This document shows positions 8,330 to 17,517 of a stretch of 64,000 bases of DNA, one piece after another. Position numbers and translations under genes: made by a program. The stretch lies in contig NZ_CABVIX010000007.1 in assembly GCF_902498185.1 (NCBI RefSeq), positions 124,001-188,000 on the forward strand, read 5' to 3'. Position 1 is the first letter of the stretch. Each line of letters begins with the position of its first letter. This DNA is from Pseudomonas fluorescens. Lineage in GTDB: Bacteria; Pseudomonadota; Gammaproteobacteria; Pseudomonadales; Pseudomonadaceae. The notes under the pieces are model-generated. The model was not told the DNA's origin, searched no databases, and worked only from the letters and a program-made list of their open reading frames with translations.

Positions 8330-9310
8330 CTACTGAATCAGCCCGAATTCCTTGGCCAGCGTCTTGTAGTCCGCGACCTGTTTCTTCACGTAGCCGTCCA
8401 GCTCTTCCCCGGTCATGGCGAAGGGGAACAGCTCGCGCTGGTCACGCAGCTTGGCGAATTCTTCGGAGGTCAGCAGCTTGTCGAACGAGGCTTTCCACCA
8501 GGCGTAGTCTTCGTCGCTGACCTTTGGCCCCAGGTAGAAACCGCGGACCACTGGCCAGACAATGTCATAGCCCTGTTCCTTGGCGGTGGGGATTTCCTTC
8601 ATTCCGGCCTCGTCCAGGCGGTTTTCCGAGAACACCGCGAGGATGCGCATGTCGCCACTCTGGATATGTGGCATGGAGTCGGAAATGTCGGTACTGCCGA
8701 CCTGGATGTGCCCACCCAACAGTGCAGTGGCGATCTCGCCGCCGCCTTCAAGTGCTACGTAGCGCAAGTCACGAGGGTTGATGCCGGCAGCCTTGGCGAT
8801 CAGCGCGGTCTGCATCCAGTCCTGGCTGCCGACGGTGCCGCCGGAGCCGATCACCACTTTGCTCGGGTCTTTCTTCAGCGCCGCGACCAGGTCGGCCAGG
8901 TTCTGGTAGGGCGAGTCTTTCTTCACCGCGATGGCGCCATAGCTTGTGCCGACCGCCGCGAGCCAGCGCACGGCATTTTCGTCGAAGCGTCCGAACTTGC
9001 CCTGGGCCAGGTTCAACAGCGAACCGCTGGACCAGGCCACAAGCGTGCCGGCATCGCCTGGACGCTGCGCGACCACGGCGTTGTAGGCCACTGCACCGAC
9101 ACCGCCCGGCATGTAGGTGACGCGCATGGGCTTGCTGAGGATCTTCTCGTTGACCAGCGCGCTCTGGACCAGCTTGCAGGTCAGGTCGAAACCGCCGCCG
9201 GGGGAGGCCGGGGCGATACATTCAGGACGCTTGGGTTCGGCAGCGAGGGCGTTGCCGGCCAGCAGCAGGCAGCCGGTTGCGAGGACGAGGCGGCGCAGTG
9301 AAAAGGTCAT
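8330..9310 (-). CDS. tctC: TctC, periplasmic tricarboxylate-binding protein
   Basis: This 326-residue secreted protein has a Sec signal (MTFSLRRLVLATGCLLLAGN, cleavage after about ALA) and the TctC/BUG fold. Family features include PGGGFDLTCKLV and MPGGVGAVAYNAVVAQRPGD. It delivers tricarboxylates to TctAB in the cytoplasmic membrane. The start codon has GGAGAT 9 nt upstream. It follows opdH by 29 bp and is separated from tctB by the REP-like hairpin. Confidence 0.93.
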   Translation of the reverse strand: MTFSLRRLVLATGCLLLAGNALAAEPKRPECIAPASPGGGFDLTCKLVQSALVNEKILSKPMRVTYMPGGVGAVAYNAVVAQRPGDAGTLVAWSSGSLLNLAQGKFGRFDENAVRWLAAVGTSYGAIAVKKDSPYQNLADLVAALKKDPSKVVIGSGGTVGSQDWMQTALIAKAAGINPRDLRYVALEGGGEIATALLGGHIQVGSTDISDSMPHIQSGDMRILAVFSENRLDEAGMKEIPTAKEQGYDIVWPVVRGFYLGPKVSDEDYAWWKASFDKLLTSEEFAKLRDQRELFPFAMTGEELDGYVKKQVADYKTLAKEFGLIQ

Positions 9311-9339
9311 CGTCTATCTCCGTACATTGTTGTTATTGG

Positions 9340-10629
9340 TTACCAGAGGGCCACGCTGTAGCTCACCAGCAGCCGCACTTCGTCGGCGTCGCGGGCAAAG
9401 TTCGAGCGGAAGGTGGCGTTGCGCAGGCGCACGGCGACGTTTTTCAGCGCGCCGCTTTGCACCACGTACTTGAACTCGGTATCGCGTTCCCACTCCTTGC
9501 CCTCGCCGCCATTGGCCAGGCTGACGTTGTCGCCGCTGAGGTAGCGGGTCATGAACGTCAGGCCAGGAATGCCCAGCGCGGCAAAGTTGTAGTCGTAGCG
9601 CGCTTGCCACGAACGCTCGTCGGCGCCGGCAAAGTCGTTGATCTGTACGAAGTTGACCAGGTAGGGGTCGGAGCCGTCGATGTAGGGAAAGGCGCTGTCG
9701 CCTGACAGGTGTTGGTAGGCGAAGCTCAGCTTGTGGCCGCTCAAGGCGTAGTTGAACATGCCGTTGGCCGCAGTGTTGTCGATCTTGCCGCCGCGAGCCT
9801 GGCCTTGGTCATCGCTGACCGACAGCCGCAGGTCGGCGCCAAAGGTGCCTGGGCCCCACGGCTGGCTGGCGACCAGACCGACGAAGTGCTGGCGGTAGAC
9901 TTCGTCGAGCTGGGCGAAATGGTAGCTGCCGGTGAGGCGGTCGTTGAACGTGTAGTCCAGGCCGGCCAGGTCGTAGTGCTCGCCGGCCACGGTACCCAGG
10001 AAGCGGCTGTTCTTGTTGTTGAGCGCGATGTCCTCCTTGTTGGTGTCGTCGCGGTCCTTGGCTTTTTCGAGGCGCCCGCCGGTGAAGGTCAGGTTGCGGA
10101 TCTCGCGGGAGGTCAGCAGGCCGCCCTCGAAGGTCTGGGGCAGAATGCGCCCGTCATTGGGCTGCAGGGTCGGCAGCTCCGGAATCAGGGTGCCGATCTT
10201 GAGCTCGGTCTTGGAAATCTTCACCTTGCCGGTCAGGCCGAGCTTGGAGTACTCGTCAGCGGCGCGGCCATCATCGTGCGTCGGCAGCAGGCCAGTGCCG
10301 GTGCGATCGGGGCTCGAATCGAGCTTGACCCCGAGCATGCCCAGGGCATCGAGGCCAAGGCCCACGGTGCCGTCGGTGTAGCCGGATTCCAGGTTGAGCA
10401 TGAAGCCCTGTGCCCACTCGTCGCGCTTGGACTGCTGGCTGCTGGTGCCGTCGCGAAAATCACGGTTGAAGTACATGTTGCGGGTTTCGAAGGTGGCGCT
10501 GCTGTCTTCGATGAAGGCAGCCTGGCTCAGTGGGGCGACACCGGCAAGGGCGAACGCGCTGGCGATGGTGCAGGGGCGGGTAGGCAAGCGTCGGATAGGC
10601 GCGTACGCCTGAGGCTGCAGTGACAGCAT
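9340..10629 (-). CDS. opdH: OprD-family outer membrane porin, OpdH type
   Basis: This 429-residue outer-membrane protein belongs to the OprD family of substrate-selective channels. An N-terminal signal (cleavage after LSQA, about residue 37) is followed by typical OprD segments: FIEDSSATFETRNMYFNRDF, then LESGYTDGTVGLGLDALGML. It ends in an aromatic residue (VALW), as outer-membrane beta-barrels do. In P. aeruginosa the tricarboxylate porin OpdH is encoded beside tctCBA, and the same arrangement here supports the name. It is the first gene of the minus-strand operon, facing tctD. Confidence 0.88.
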   Translation of the reverse strand: MLSLQPQAYAPIRRLPTRPCTIASAFALAGVAPLSQAAFIEDSSATFETRNMYFNRDFRDGTSSQQSKRDEWAQGFMLNLESGYTDGTVGLGLDALGMLGVKLDSSPDRTGTGLLPTHDDGRAADEYSKLGLTGKVKISKTELKIGTLIPELPTLQPNDGRILPQTFEGGLLTSREIRNLTFTGGRLEKAKDRDDTNKEDIALNNKNSRFLGTVAGEHYDLAGLDYTFNDRLTGSYHFAQLDEVYRQHFVGLVASQPWGPGTFGADLRLSVSDDQGQARGGKIDNTAANGMFNYALSGHKLSFAYQHLSGDSAFPYIDGSDPYLVNFVQINDFAGADERSWQARYDYNFAALGIPGLTFMTRYLSGDNVSLANGGEGKEWERDTEFKYVVQSGALKNVAVRLRNATFRSNFARDADEVRLLVSYSVALW

Positions 10630-10720
10630 CGTCGAGTGACTCCGTTATTGTTCTTATGGGTCTGCACCTTTTTGGTGCTTGTTCGGCCAATAGGGGGCCG
10701 TAGCGAAATGCTAGGTAACG

Positions 10721-10750
10721 AACCTTTCGCTAACCTTTCAGTGTGAAAGG
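10721..10750. promoter_or_regulatory. Candidate TctD operator in the opdH-tctD divergent region
   Basis: AACCTTTC occurs twice with 11-bp spacing (10721-10728, 10732-10739), and a perfect inverted repeat CCTTTCA-GTG-TGAAAGG covers 10734-10750. OmpR-type regulators such as TctD usually bind direct repeats about one helical turn apart. The site lies in the 200-bp gap between divergent opdH and tctD, where it could control both. Assignment to TctD is inference from position and spacing. Confidence 0.5.
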
Positions 10751-10829
10751 ATTGTTGCAAAGGGCTTCACAGGCGGCCCGACGGGGGTACACTCCGCGCC
10801 ACAGACCCTGACCTGAGCGGGAGAAATCA

Positions 10830-11501
10830 ATGCGTGTGCTGCTGGTCGAAGACCATCTGCAACTGGCTGAAAGCGTTGCCCAGGCCTTGAAGAGCACCGG
10901 CCTGACCGTTGACGTGCTGCACGACGGCGTCGCCGCCGACCTGGCGTTGGCGAGCGAGGAGTACGCGGTGGCCGTGCTTGACGTGGGCTTGCCGCGGATG
11001 GACGGCTTCGAAGTGCTGGCGCGACTGCGTGCCCGTGGCAAGACCCTTCCAGTGCTCATGCTGACCGCGCGCAGTGACGTCAAGGACCGGGTGCATGGCT
11101 TGAACCTGGGCGCCGATGACTATCTGGCGAAGCCCTTCGAGCTGACCGAGCTGGAGGCACGGGTCAAGGCACTGCTGCGCCGCAGCGTACTGGGCGGTGA
11201 ACGCCAGCAGCGCTGCGGCCCGCTGGTCTACGACCTCGATACCCGGCGCTTCGGCTTGGGCGATGATCTGCTGACCCTCACCTCGCGGGAGCAGAGCGTA
11301 CTTGAAGCGCTGATTGCGAGACCGGGCCGAGTGATGAGCAAGGAGCAACTGGCAGCCCAGGTGTTCGGCCTCGACGAAGAGGCCAGTCCCGATGCCATAG
11401 AAATCTACATCCATCGCCTGCGCAAGAAACTCGACGGGCAGCAGGTCGCGATCGTGACCTTCCGGGGGCTCGGCTACCTGCTCGAGCATCGCGATGCGTG
11501 A
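10830..11501 (+). CDS. tctD: TctD, OmpR-family response regulator
   Basis: The 223-residue protein has a receiver domain (1-115) with acidic pocket ED near 7-8, phosphoacceptor Asp51 in AVLDVGLP and Lys101 in AKPF. A C-terminal winged-helix domain follows (LTSREQSVLEAL to FRGLGYLLE). It is expected to bind DNA and activate the divergent opdH-tctCBA genes in response to tricarboxylates. Its end overlaps tctE by 8 bp. The ATG at 10830 is preceded by GCGGGAG. Confidence 0.92.
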   Translation: MRVLLVEDHLQLAESVAQALKSTGLTVDVLHDGVAADLALASEEYAVAVLDVGLPRMDGFEVLARLRARGKTLPVLMLTARSDVKDRVHGLNLGADDYLAKPFELTELEARVKALLRRSVLGGERQQRCGPLVYDLDTRRFGLGDDLLTLTSREQSVLEALIARPGRVMSKEQLAAQVFGLDEEASPDAIEIYIHRLRKKLDGQQVAIVTFRGLGYLLEHRDA

Positions 11502-12879
11502 CGAGGGCAGCCTTCGCGGGCGCCTGTTGTGGAACCTCGCGCTGCTGCTGGTGATGCTGATGCTGGCCAGCGGGTTGAGCGCCTACTGGAATGGCCGCGA
11601 GGCCGCCGACACCGCCTACGACCGTACACTGCTGGCGTCGGCGCGGACCATCGCCGCCGGGCTGTCGCAGCGCGACGGCACCTTGAGCGCCGATGTGCCC
11701 TACGTTGCGCTCGATACATTCGCCTATGACAGCGCCGGGCGTATCTACTACCAGGTCAATGACATCCACCAGCGGTTGATCTCCGGCTACGAAAACCTCC
11801 CGGCGCCGCCACCTGGCACACCGCGTACCGACGACTATCCGGCCCTGGCGCGCTTCTACAACGCCAGCTACCTGGGCCAGGACGTGCGCGTGGTCAGCCT
11901 CCTCAAACCGGTGAGCGAGCCGAACATGAACGGTATGGCTGAAATTCGCGTGGCCGAGACTGAAGAGGCCCGCGTGCGCATGGCCCGCAGCCTCATGGGC
12001 GATACCCTTCTACGGCTGGGCATGCTGGCGCTGGGGGCGTTGCTGCTGGTGTGGTTCGCCGTCAGCGCCGCGCTGCGGCCGTTGGAGCGGCTACGTACGG
12101 CCGTGGAAGAGCGTCAGCCGGATGACCTGCGCGCCTTGCCGTTGGTGCAGGTGCAGCATGAGCTGAGGCCGCTGGTGCGCGCCCTCAACCATTTCACCGA
12201 ACGCCTGCGCGAACAGTTCGAGCGTCAGGCTCAGTTTATCGCCGACGCGGCGCATGAGCTGCGCACGCCCCTGGCTGCGCTCAAGGCGCGGGTTGAGCTA
12301 GGTCTGCGTTCGCGCGAGCCACAGGAGTGGCGCCAGACGCTGGAATCCGCGGCTCAGGGCACCGATCGCCTGACGCACCTGGCCAACCAGCTGCTGTCGC
12401 TGGCGCGGGTCGAGAACGGTGCACGAGCCATTGCCGAAGGCGGGGCGCAACGGCTGGACCTCACCCAGCTGGCCCGTGAACTGGGCCTGGCCATGGCGCC
12501 CCTGGCCCACGCCCACGGCGTGGCCCTGGCCCTGGAAGCCGAAGCGCCGGTCTGGCTCAAGGGCGAACCGACGTTGCTCAACGAACTGCTCAGCAACCTG
12601 GTGGACAATGCCTTGGCGCACACGCCCAAGGGCGGCAACGTGATTCTGCGAGTGCTCGCTCCTGCCGTGCTGGAGGTCGAGGACGACGGGCCGGGGATTC
12701 CCGAGCAAGAGCGCGAGCGGGTGTTCGAGCGCTTCTATCGCCGCAGCGCGCAGGGCACCGGTCTGGGACTGGCCATCGTCGGGGAGATCTGCCGGGCTCA
12801 CCTGGCGCAGATCAGCCTGCATGACGCTGAGGGTGGTGGCCTGAGAGTACGGGTCAGTTTTATCGCCGACCCGGATTAA
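11494..12879 (+). CDS. tctE: TctE, sensor histidine kinase
   Basis: This 461-residue membrane kinase has an N-terminal membrane segment (about 12-31), a periplasmic sensor region of about 140 residues and a second membrane segment (about 172-193). A HAMP-like linker follows, then an H-box (DAAHELRTPLAALKARVELGL region, His254) and an ATPase domain with NLVDNALAHTPKGG, DDGPGIP and GTGLGLAIV. It is expected to phosphorylate TctD. Its stop overlaps the stop of the convergent HDOD gene by 4 bp. Confidence 0.92.
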   Translation: MRDEGSLRGRLLWNLALLLVMLMLASGLSAYWNGREAADTAYDRTLLASARTIAAGLSQRDGTLSADVPYVALDTFAYDSAGRIYYQVNDIHQRLISGYENLPAPPPGTPRTDDYPALARFYNASYLGQDVRVVSLLKPVSEPNMNGMAEIRVAETEEARVRMARSLMGDTLLRLGMLALGALLLVWFAVSAALRPLERLRTAVEERQPDDLRALPLVQVQHELRPLVRALNHFTERLREQFERQAQFIADAAHELRTPLAALKARVELGLRSREPQEWRQTLESAAQGTDRLTHLANQLLSLARVENGARAIAEGGAQRLDLTQLARELGLAMAPLAHAHGVALALEAEAPVWLKGEPTLLNELLSNLVDNALAHTPKGGNVILRVLAPAVLEVEDDGPGIPEQERERVFERFYRRSAQGTGLGLAIVGEICRAHLAQISLHDAEGGGLRVRVSFIADPD

Positions 12880-13682
12880 CGCAGCATGCCACGGGCGACC
12901 AGCAGGTCGGCCGCGTGCAATTCTGTGCCCTGGGGCAGGTTCAGGTGGAGGTAGGCCGGCAAGTCGGTGAATGAATGCTCGCGATTCTTGCTGGTCAGCA
13001 CGCAGGCGAGCTGCACGATGTCGATGTAGTCCATGCGGTCGGTTCGCCTCTCGCGGTCCTGAACCTGGCTCGGCAGGTGCGTGAACTGTTCGGGAAACTC
13101 CCAGGACTTGAGGATCTTGTCGCCCAGTACAGGCTGGATCTGCTCGATGACATGATGCAGGCACACGGGGTCGGCGAGCAGTTCGTTGTGTTCTTCGGCG
13201 TAGATGAGTACCGGGAGGGCCCCGATCTGATGCACCAGGCCGCCCAGTGCTGCCTGATCAGGCTTGAGGCGGGTGTAGCGGCGGCTGATTTCGTAGCTGA
13301 TGCCCGCCACTTCCAGACTGTTGGTCCAGATATCCCGCAGTTTTTGCTCGACCGCCGGAGAGCGGGCGTGGAAGATCTGCTCGATCACCAGTCCGATCGC
13401 CAGGTTGCAGCTGTAGTTGATGCCCAGGCGGGTGATCGCGGTATGCAGTTCGGTGACTTCGACCGAAGCGCGCAGCAGCGGACTGTTGACCACCTTGATC
13501 AAGCGTGCGGACAGCGCGGCGTCACGGCCGATGACCTTGCTCAGGGCGCCGACGCTGATCTCGCTGTTCTCGGCAGCCTCGCGGATGCTCAAGGCGACTT
13601 CCGGCAGGGTCGGCAGGACCAGGTCGTCGTTCTCGATGGCATCGAGCAACTCTGCTTGCACCGTCTCGGCCAGCTTGTTCAT
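12876..13682 (-). CDS. HDOD domain-containing protein
   Basis: This 268-residue cytosolic protein is a single HDOD domain: LVLPTLPEVALSIREAAE near the N terminus, SKVIGRDAALSARLIKVVNS, then the region with LVHQIGALPVLI. HDOD proteins are relatives of HD phosphohydrolases, usually without the metal-binding residues, and act in signalling or motility control. The exact role is unknown. The start at 13682 (MNKLAETVQ) is chosen over a long, non-homologous extension to 13844 and has GAGAAG upstream. It lies 55 bp downstream of ygfZ on the same strand. Confidence 0.85.
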   Translation of the reverse strand: MNKLAETVQAELLDAIENDDLVLPTLPEVALSIREAAENSEISVGALSKVIGRDAALSARLIKVVNSPLLRASVEVTELHTAITRLGINYSCNLAIGLVIEQIFHARSPAVEQKLRDIWTNSLEVAGISYEISRRYTRLKPDQAALGGLVHQIGALPVLIYAEEHNELLADPVCLHHVIEQIQPVLGDKILKSWEFPEQFTHLPSQVQDRERRTDRMDYIDIVQLACVLTSKNREHSFTDLPAYLHLNLPQGTELHAADLLVARGMLR

Positions 13683-13737
13683 GGTCTTCTCTGACGCAGT
13701 GTTTTGACAGCTCCGCCGGGCAGGCGGGGCGGGCGGG

Positions 13738-14679
13738 TCAACGCTGGATTTCCCGGTCGCGGTCCAGTTCGTAAGGCAGTGGCAGCAGTTCCAGGCGAGG
13801 CCCTTCGGGACTGCCCAGATGCAGGTTGTCGTCCGCCACTGCATCAGCGGTCAGCACCGCGAGCAGCTCGCAGCCTTGCTCGGCCTGGGCGGCGATCACC
13901 ACTTCGCCCACCGAGGAGCCATGGGTCGGCGAGAAGATCTCGCTACCCGCCGCGGGCACTTCGGCCCCAGCCAGGGCCAGGCGGTACTGGCGCCGCTTGA
14001 GCTTGCCAAGGTACTGCATGCGCGCAACGATTTCCTGGCCGGTGTAGCAGCCCTTCTTGAAACTGACCCCGCCGACCGCCTGCAGGTTGATCATCTGCGG
14101 GATGAACAGCTCGCGGGTCGGGCCGGTGACCTGGCCGATACCCGCGCGGATCTGGCCGAGCAGCCAGGCGTCGAGCGTGCCTGCAGGCAGCAGCGAGACA
14201 AGGGTCGAGCGTACGGTATCAGCCTGTTCGATAGTTGCCCAAAGCTCCACACGGCCTTCGGACGCGCGTAGCGCGATCAGCCCTTCATGGCGTTGGGTTG
14301 CCCCCGTTTCGGCAGGCACTTCCAGGCCCAGTGCCTGAAGGGCGGCATCGCCATGCTGAAGTCCGAAGCGGCACCAGGCCTGGCTCTCGTCGGCCAGCGT
14401 GGCCTTGGAAAACACCGCGTATTTCTTCAGATCCGCCAGTTGCGCCTCGACCAGTTCGCTGGCCATCGCCAGCAGGTAGCCGTTGCCCTCTGGCAGGATG
14501 CGGAAGCTTGACTGCATGCGCCCTTTGACCATGCAGCGGGCGCCAAGGCTGGCGTGCTCGAGGCTGAGGTAACTGATGTTGCAGGTCAGTTGACCCTGCA
14601 GGAACTTGCCGGCGTCGGAGCCGCGAACGGCGAGAATGCCCTCGTGGGACAGGGGGCAGAAGAAAGCGGTATCGGCCAT
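13738..14679 (-). CDS. ygfZ: YgfZ, folate-binding Fe-S cluster/tRNA modification protein
   Basis: The 313-residue protein is related to the GcvT aminomethyltransferase fold. It contains the YgfZ signature KGCYTGQEIVARMQYLGKLK with the conserved Cys. In E. coli it assists folate-dependent maintenance of some iron-sulfur enzymes, such as the tRNA methylthiotransferase MiaB. It is divergent from sdhE, a common arrangement in gammaproteobacteria. Confidence 0.92.
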   Translation of the reverse strand: MADTAFFCPLSHEGILAVRGSDAGKFLQGQLTCNISYLSLEHASLGARCMVKGRMQSSFRILPEGNGYLLAMASELVEAQLADLKKYAVFSKATLADESQAWCRFGLQHGDAALQALGLEVPAETGATQRHEGLIALRASEGRVELWATIEQADTVRSTLVSLLPAGTLDAWLLGQIRAGIGQVTGPTRELFIPQMINLQAVGGVSFKKGCYTGQEIVARMQYLGKLKRRQYRLALAGAEVPAAGSEIFSPTHGSSVGEVVIAAQAEQGCELLAVLTADAVADDNLHLGSPEGPRLELLPLPYELDRDREIQR

Positions 14680-14812
14680 GGGTCATCGCAGGTGGTAAAG
14701 ACTGGGGCCCATCATAGAACGGTGGTAACAAAATAGGTAGGTGACTAGACGATCGCCCGATGCCGGGTGGGGTGCGCCGCTGTATACTTGCCGGCCATTC
14801 GAGGAGGGTCCC

Positions 14813-15067
14813 ATGGTCGAACAAACTGAAATCAACCGGCTTTTCTGGCACAGCCGCCGCGGCATGCTGGAGCTGGACGTGCTGCTGGTGCCGTTCACCC
14901 AGGAGGTCTACTCGACCCTGAGCGAGAAGGACCGCGAGCTCTACGTCCGCCTGCTGAGCTGCGAAGACCAGGACATGTTCGGCTGGTTCATGGAGCGCTC
15001 CGAGTCCGAAGACCCCGAGCTGCAGCGCATGGTCCGCATCATCCTGGACCGTGTCCAGCCCAAATGA
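14813..15067 (+). CDS. sdhE: SdhE, flavinylation factor for succinate dehydrogenase
   Basis: This 84-residue protein of the SdhE/Sdh5 family contains the family motif [11 protein letters not shown], whose RGxxE element is needed for covalent FAD attachment to SdhA. The ATG at 14813 has a strong GAGGAGG 7 nt upstream, which fixes the start; the frame extension to 14741 is excluded. A TATACT -10-like element lies at 14783. The downstream ygfX-like gene overlaps it by 17 bp. Confidence 0.93.
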   Translation: MVEQTEINRLFWHSRRGMLELDVLLVPFTQEVYSTLSEKDRELYVRLLSCEDQDMFGWFMERSESEDPELQRMVRIILDRVQPK

Positions 15068-15503
15068 GCATTTCGAATGCCGCTGGCAGGGCTCGCGCCA
15101 TCTGCTGACGGCCTATCTGGCCTGCCAGGCCCTCGCGTGCCTGGCGCTCCTGGTGAGCGCAGCGCCTGATTGGCTGCGTGCGAGCTTTTTGCTCGCCTGC
15201 CTTGCCCATGCGGCCTGGGCGATACCGCGCCGTATCCTGCTGACTCATCCCTGCGCCGTTACGGGCCTGCGCCGCGATCCGCGCGGCTGGCAGCTGTTCA
15301 GCCGTGCACATGGCTGGCAGCCCGCGCGTCTTTGCCGCGACAGCCTGGCCTTGCCCGGGATGGTTGTGCTGCGATTCGTGGTCCAGGGACGGCGGTTGAG
15401 CCAGACGCAGTGCATTGCGCTGGATGCGCTGGCGCCGGACCAGCACCGGCGCCTGCGTCTGCGGCTCAAGTTCAGTCGGCGTAGGTGGGCGGCTGCAGGA
15501 TAG
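15051..15503 (+). CDS. YgfX/CptA-like small membrane protein
   Basis: The 150-residue protein starts at a GTG inside sdhE ([12 protein letters not shown]). It has two hydrophobic segments (about 20-38 and 44-60) followed by a basic soluble tail. Position directly after sdhE and this topology match the YgfX (CptA) family, although sequence conservation is weak. E. coli YgfX was described as an inner-membrane toxin-like partner of SdhE (CptB); whether that applies here is unknown. The 3' end overlaps convergent nadB by 32 bp. Confidence 0.72.
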   Translation: MSSPNEHFECRWQGSRHLLTAYLACQALACLALLVSAAPDWLRASFLLACLAHAAWAIPRRILLTHPCAVTGLRRDPRGWQLFSRAHGWQPARLCRDSLALPGMVVLRFVVQGRRLSQTQCIALDALAPDQHRRLRLRLKFSRRRWAAAG

Positions 15504-17088
15504 TGTCGTGGGCCTCGGGCAGCATGCCTGGGTAGTCGAGGGTATAGTGCAGTCCACGGCTTTCCTTGCGCTGCATGGCCGAACGGATCATCAGCTCGGC
15601 CACCTGGGCCAGGTTGCGCAGCTCGATCAGGTCGCGACTGACCTTGTAGTTGCTATAGAACTCATCGATCTCGTCCAGCAGCAGGCGCACCCGGTGCTGG
15701 GCGCGTTGCAGGCGCTTGCTCGTGCGCACGATACCGACGTAGTCCCACATGAAGCGCCGCAGTTCGTCCCAGTTATGAGCGATGATCACATCCTCATCGG
15801 AATCGGTGACCTGGCTTGCGTCCCAACAGGGCAGGGCGACCGGCATGGACACCTGGTCAAGGTGCGCCTCGATGTCGGCGGCGGCGGCGCGGCCATAGAC
15901 AAAGCATTCGAGCAATGAGTTGCTGGCCATGCGGTTGGCCCCGTGCAGCCCGGTAAAGCTGGTTTCGCCTATGGCGTAGAGATGCGGCACGTCTGTATGG
16001 CCGCGCTCATCGACCATCACCCCACCGCAGGTGTAATGCGCGGCGGGGACTACCGGGATCGGCTGGCGAGTGATATCGATGCCGAAGGTCAGGCAGCGTT
16101 CGTACACGGTGGGGAAGTGGCTCTTGATGAAATCGGCCGGTTTGTGGCTGATGTCCAGATACACGCAATCCACGCCCAGACGTTTCATCTCGTGGTCGAT
16201 GGCGCGCGCCACGATGTCGCGCGGGGCAAGTTCTTCGCGCGGGTCGAAGCGAGGCATGAAGCGCTCGCCGTTGGGCAGACGCAGCAGGGCTCCCTCGCCA
16301 CGAAGGGCTTCGGTCACCAGGAAGCTTTTCGCCTGAGGATGGTAAAGGCAGGTGGGGTGGAACTGGTTGAACTCAAGGTTGGCGACTCGGCAACCTGCGC
16401 GCCAGGCCATGGCGATGCCATCGCCACAGGCACCGTCGGGATTGCTGGTGTAGAGGTAGACCTTGGCCGCTCCGCCTGTGGCCAACACCGTGAAACGCGC
16501 ACCGAAGGTGTCGACCTCGCCGGTGGCGCGGTTGAGCACATAGGCGCCCAGGCAGCGGTCGCCTTTCTGGCCAAGGCGTCGCTCGGTGATCAGGTCCACA
16601 GCCACCCGCTGCTCGAGCAGCTGGATATTGCTGCGTTTGCGCGCCTGGTCCAGCAGGGTGGTGAAGATGGCCGCGCCGGTGGCATCGGCGGCATGGATGA
16701 TGCGCCGGTGGCTATGCCCGCCTTCGCGGGTCAGGTGGAACTCGAACCCACCGTCGTCGACGCTGTGCCGTTCGTCACGGGTAAAGGGCACGCCCTGGTC
16801 GATCAGCCACTGGATGGCCTCGCGGCTGTGCTCCACGGTGAAGCGTACGGCGGCTTCGTTGCACAGGCCGCCGCCGGCATTGAGCGTGTCCTCGACGTGC
16901 GACTGCACGGTGTCGGTATCGTCGAGCACGGCGGCGACACCGCCTTGGGCCCAGAACGTCGAGCCATTGGAGAGATTGCCCTTGCTCAGCACTGCGACGC
17001 GCAGGTGACGGGGAAGATTCAGTGCCAGGCTAAGGCCTGCGGCGCCGCTGCCGATAACCAGGACATCGTGTTGGATTTGTTGGCTCAT
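15472..17088 (-). CDS. nadB: L-aspartate oxidase
   Basis: NadB oxidises L-aspartate to iminoaspartate, the first step of de novo NAD synthesis. The 538-residue flavoprotein has the FAD Rossmann motif [15 protein letters not shown], the substrate-region segment [13 protein letters not shown] and HFHPT-like sequence ([12 protein letters not shown]), plus [21 protein letters not shown]. Length equals the family norm. Its product is used by NadA, which is not in this window. The gene is divergent from algU across a 429-bp gap. Confidence 0.95.
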   Translation of the reverse strand: MSQQIQHDVLVIGSGAAGLSLALNLPRHLRVAVLSKGNLSNGSTFWAQGGVAAVLDDTDTVQSHVEDTLNAGGGLCNEAAVRFTVEHSREAIQWLIDQGVPFTRDERHSVDDGGFEFHLTREGGHSHRRIIHAADATGAAIFTTLLDQARKRSNIQLLEQRVAVDLITERRLGQKGDRCLGAYVLNRATGEVDTFGARFTVLATGGAAKVYLYTSNPDGACGDGIAMAWRAGCRVANLEFNQFHPTCLYHPQAKSFLVTEALRGEGALLRLPNGERFMPRFDPREELAPRDIVARAIDHEMKRLGVDCVYLDISHKPADFIKSHFPTVYERCLTFGIDITRQPIPVVPAAHYTCGGVMVDERGHTDVPHLYAIGETSFTGLHGANRMASNSLLECFVYGRAAAADIEAHLDQVSMPVALPCWDASQVTDSDEDVIIAHNWDELRRFMWDYVGIVRTSKRLQRAQHRVRLLLDEIDEFYSNYKVSRDLIELRNLAQVAELMIRSAMQRKESRGLHYTLDYPGMLPEAHDTILQPPTYAD

Positions 17089-17239
17089 GTCGGGACACTA
17101 GTAATCTGGAGGAGGTGAGCGGCACAATAGTCATGCGCAGATGGCATTGTGAAACTACTGTGAATCGTGACCGGCTGTCTTTATAGCAGTCCCCGGGACC
17201 TGATTTCCAATAGCGCTTGCTGTGCATGCAATCTTTGTG

Positions 17240-17268
17240 GAACTTTCCCGGAAGCGGGGGAATCCATA
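17240..17268 (+). promoter_or_regulatory. Candidate AlgU-dependent promoter (distal) of algU
   Basis: A perfect AlgU/sigmaE -35 element GAACTT (17240-17245) is followed after 17 bp by TCCATA (17263-17268), similar to the -10 consensus TCTGA/TCAAA. It lies about 250 bp upstream of algU. The P. aeruginosa algU operon also has several promoters, two of them AlgU-dependent. Confidence 0.5.
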
Positions 17269-17431
17269 GAAGGCTGCCCGTACGCCACAAATACCGCGGC
17301 GACGCGGGCGGTAGCTCTTTAGGGCTGTCACCTGCGTATTCGAGACCAGATTATCGACGCAGCCGGCGATGTCCGCGCTGCGTTTTTCGTGCGAGCCGAT
17401 CATGGGACGCAGGAAACTTGCTTGGAGGGGA

Positions 17432-17459
17432 GAACTTTTGCTCAAAGCCCGAGTCTATG
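17432..17459 (+). promoter_or_regulatory. AlgU-dependent promoter (proximal) of algU
   Basis: GAACTT (17432-17437), a 16-bp spacer and TCTATG (17454-17459) fit the AlgU/sigmaE consensus GAACTT-N16/17-TCTGA well. Transcription would begin about 50 nt before the algU start codon. This supports positive autoregulation of the operon. Confidence 0.72.
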
Positions 17460-17517
17460 TTTGCAAGCCTGAACGATGGCTGCTGCAACGCTCCTTCGAG
17501 TTCACTGAGGAGTGTTC

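Larger units (their letters stand above)
17089..17517. other. nadB-algU divergent intergenic region
   Basis: This 429-bp region lies between divergent nadB and algU and holds no credible gene. It contains two AlgU-type promoters directed at algU (separate entries) and presumably the unrecognised nadB promoter. Base composition is noticeably lower in GC than the flanking genes, as expected for a promoter region. Confidence 0.7.
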
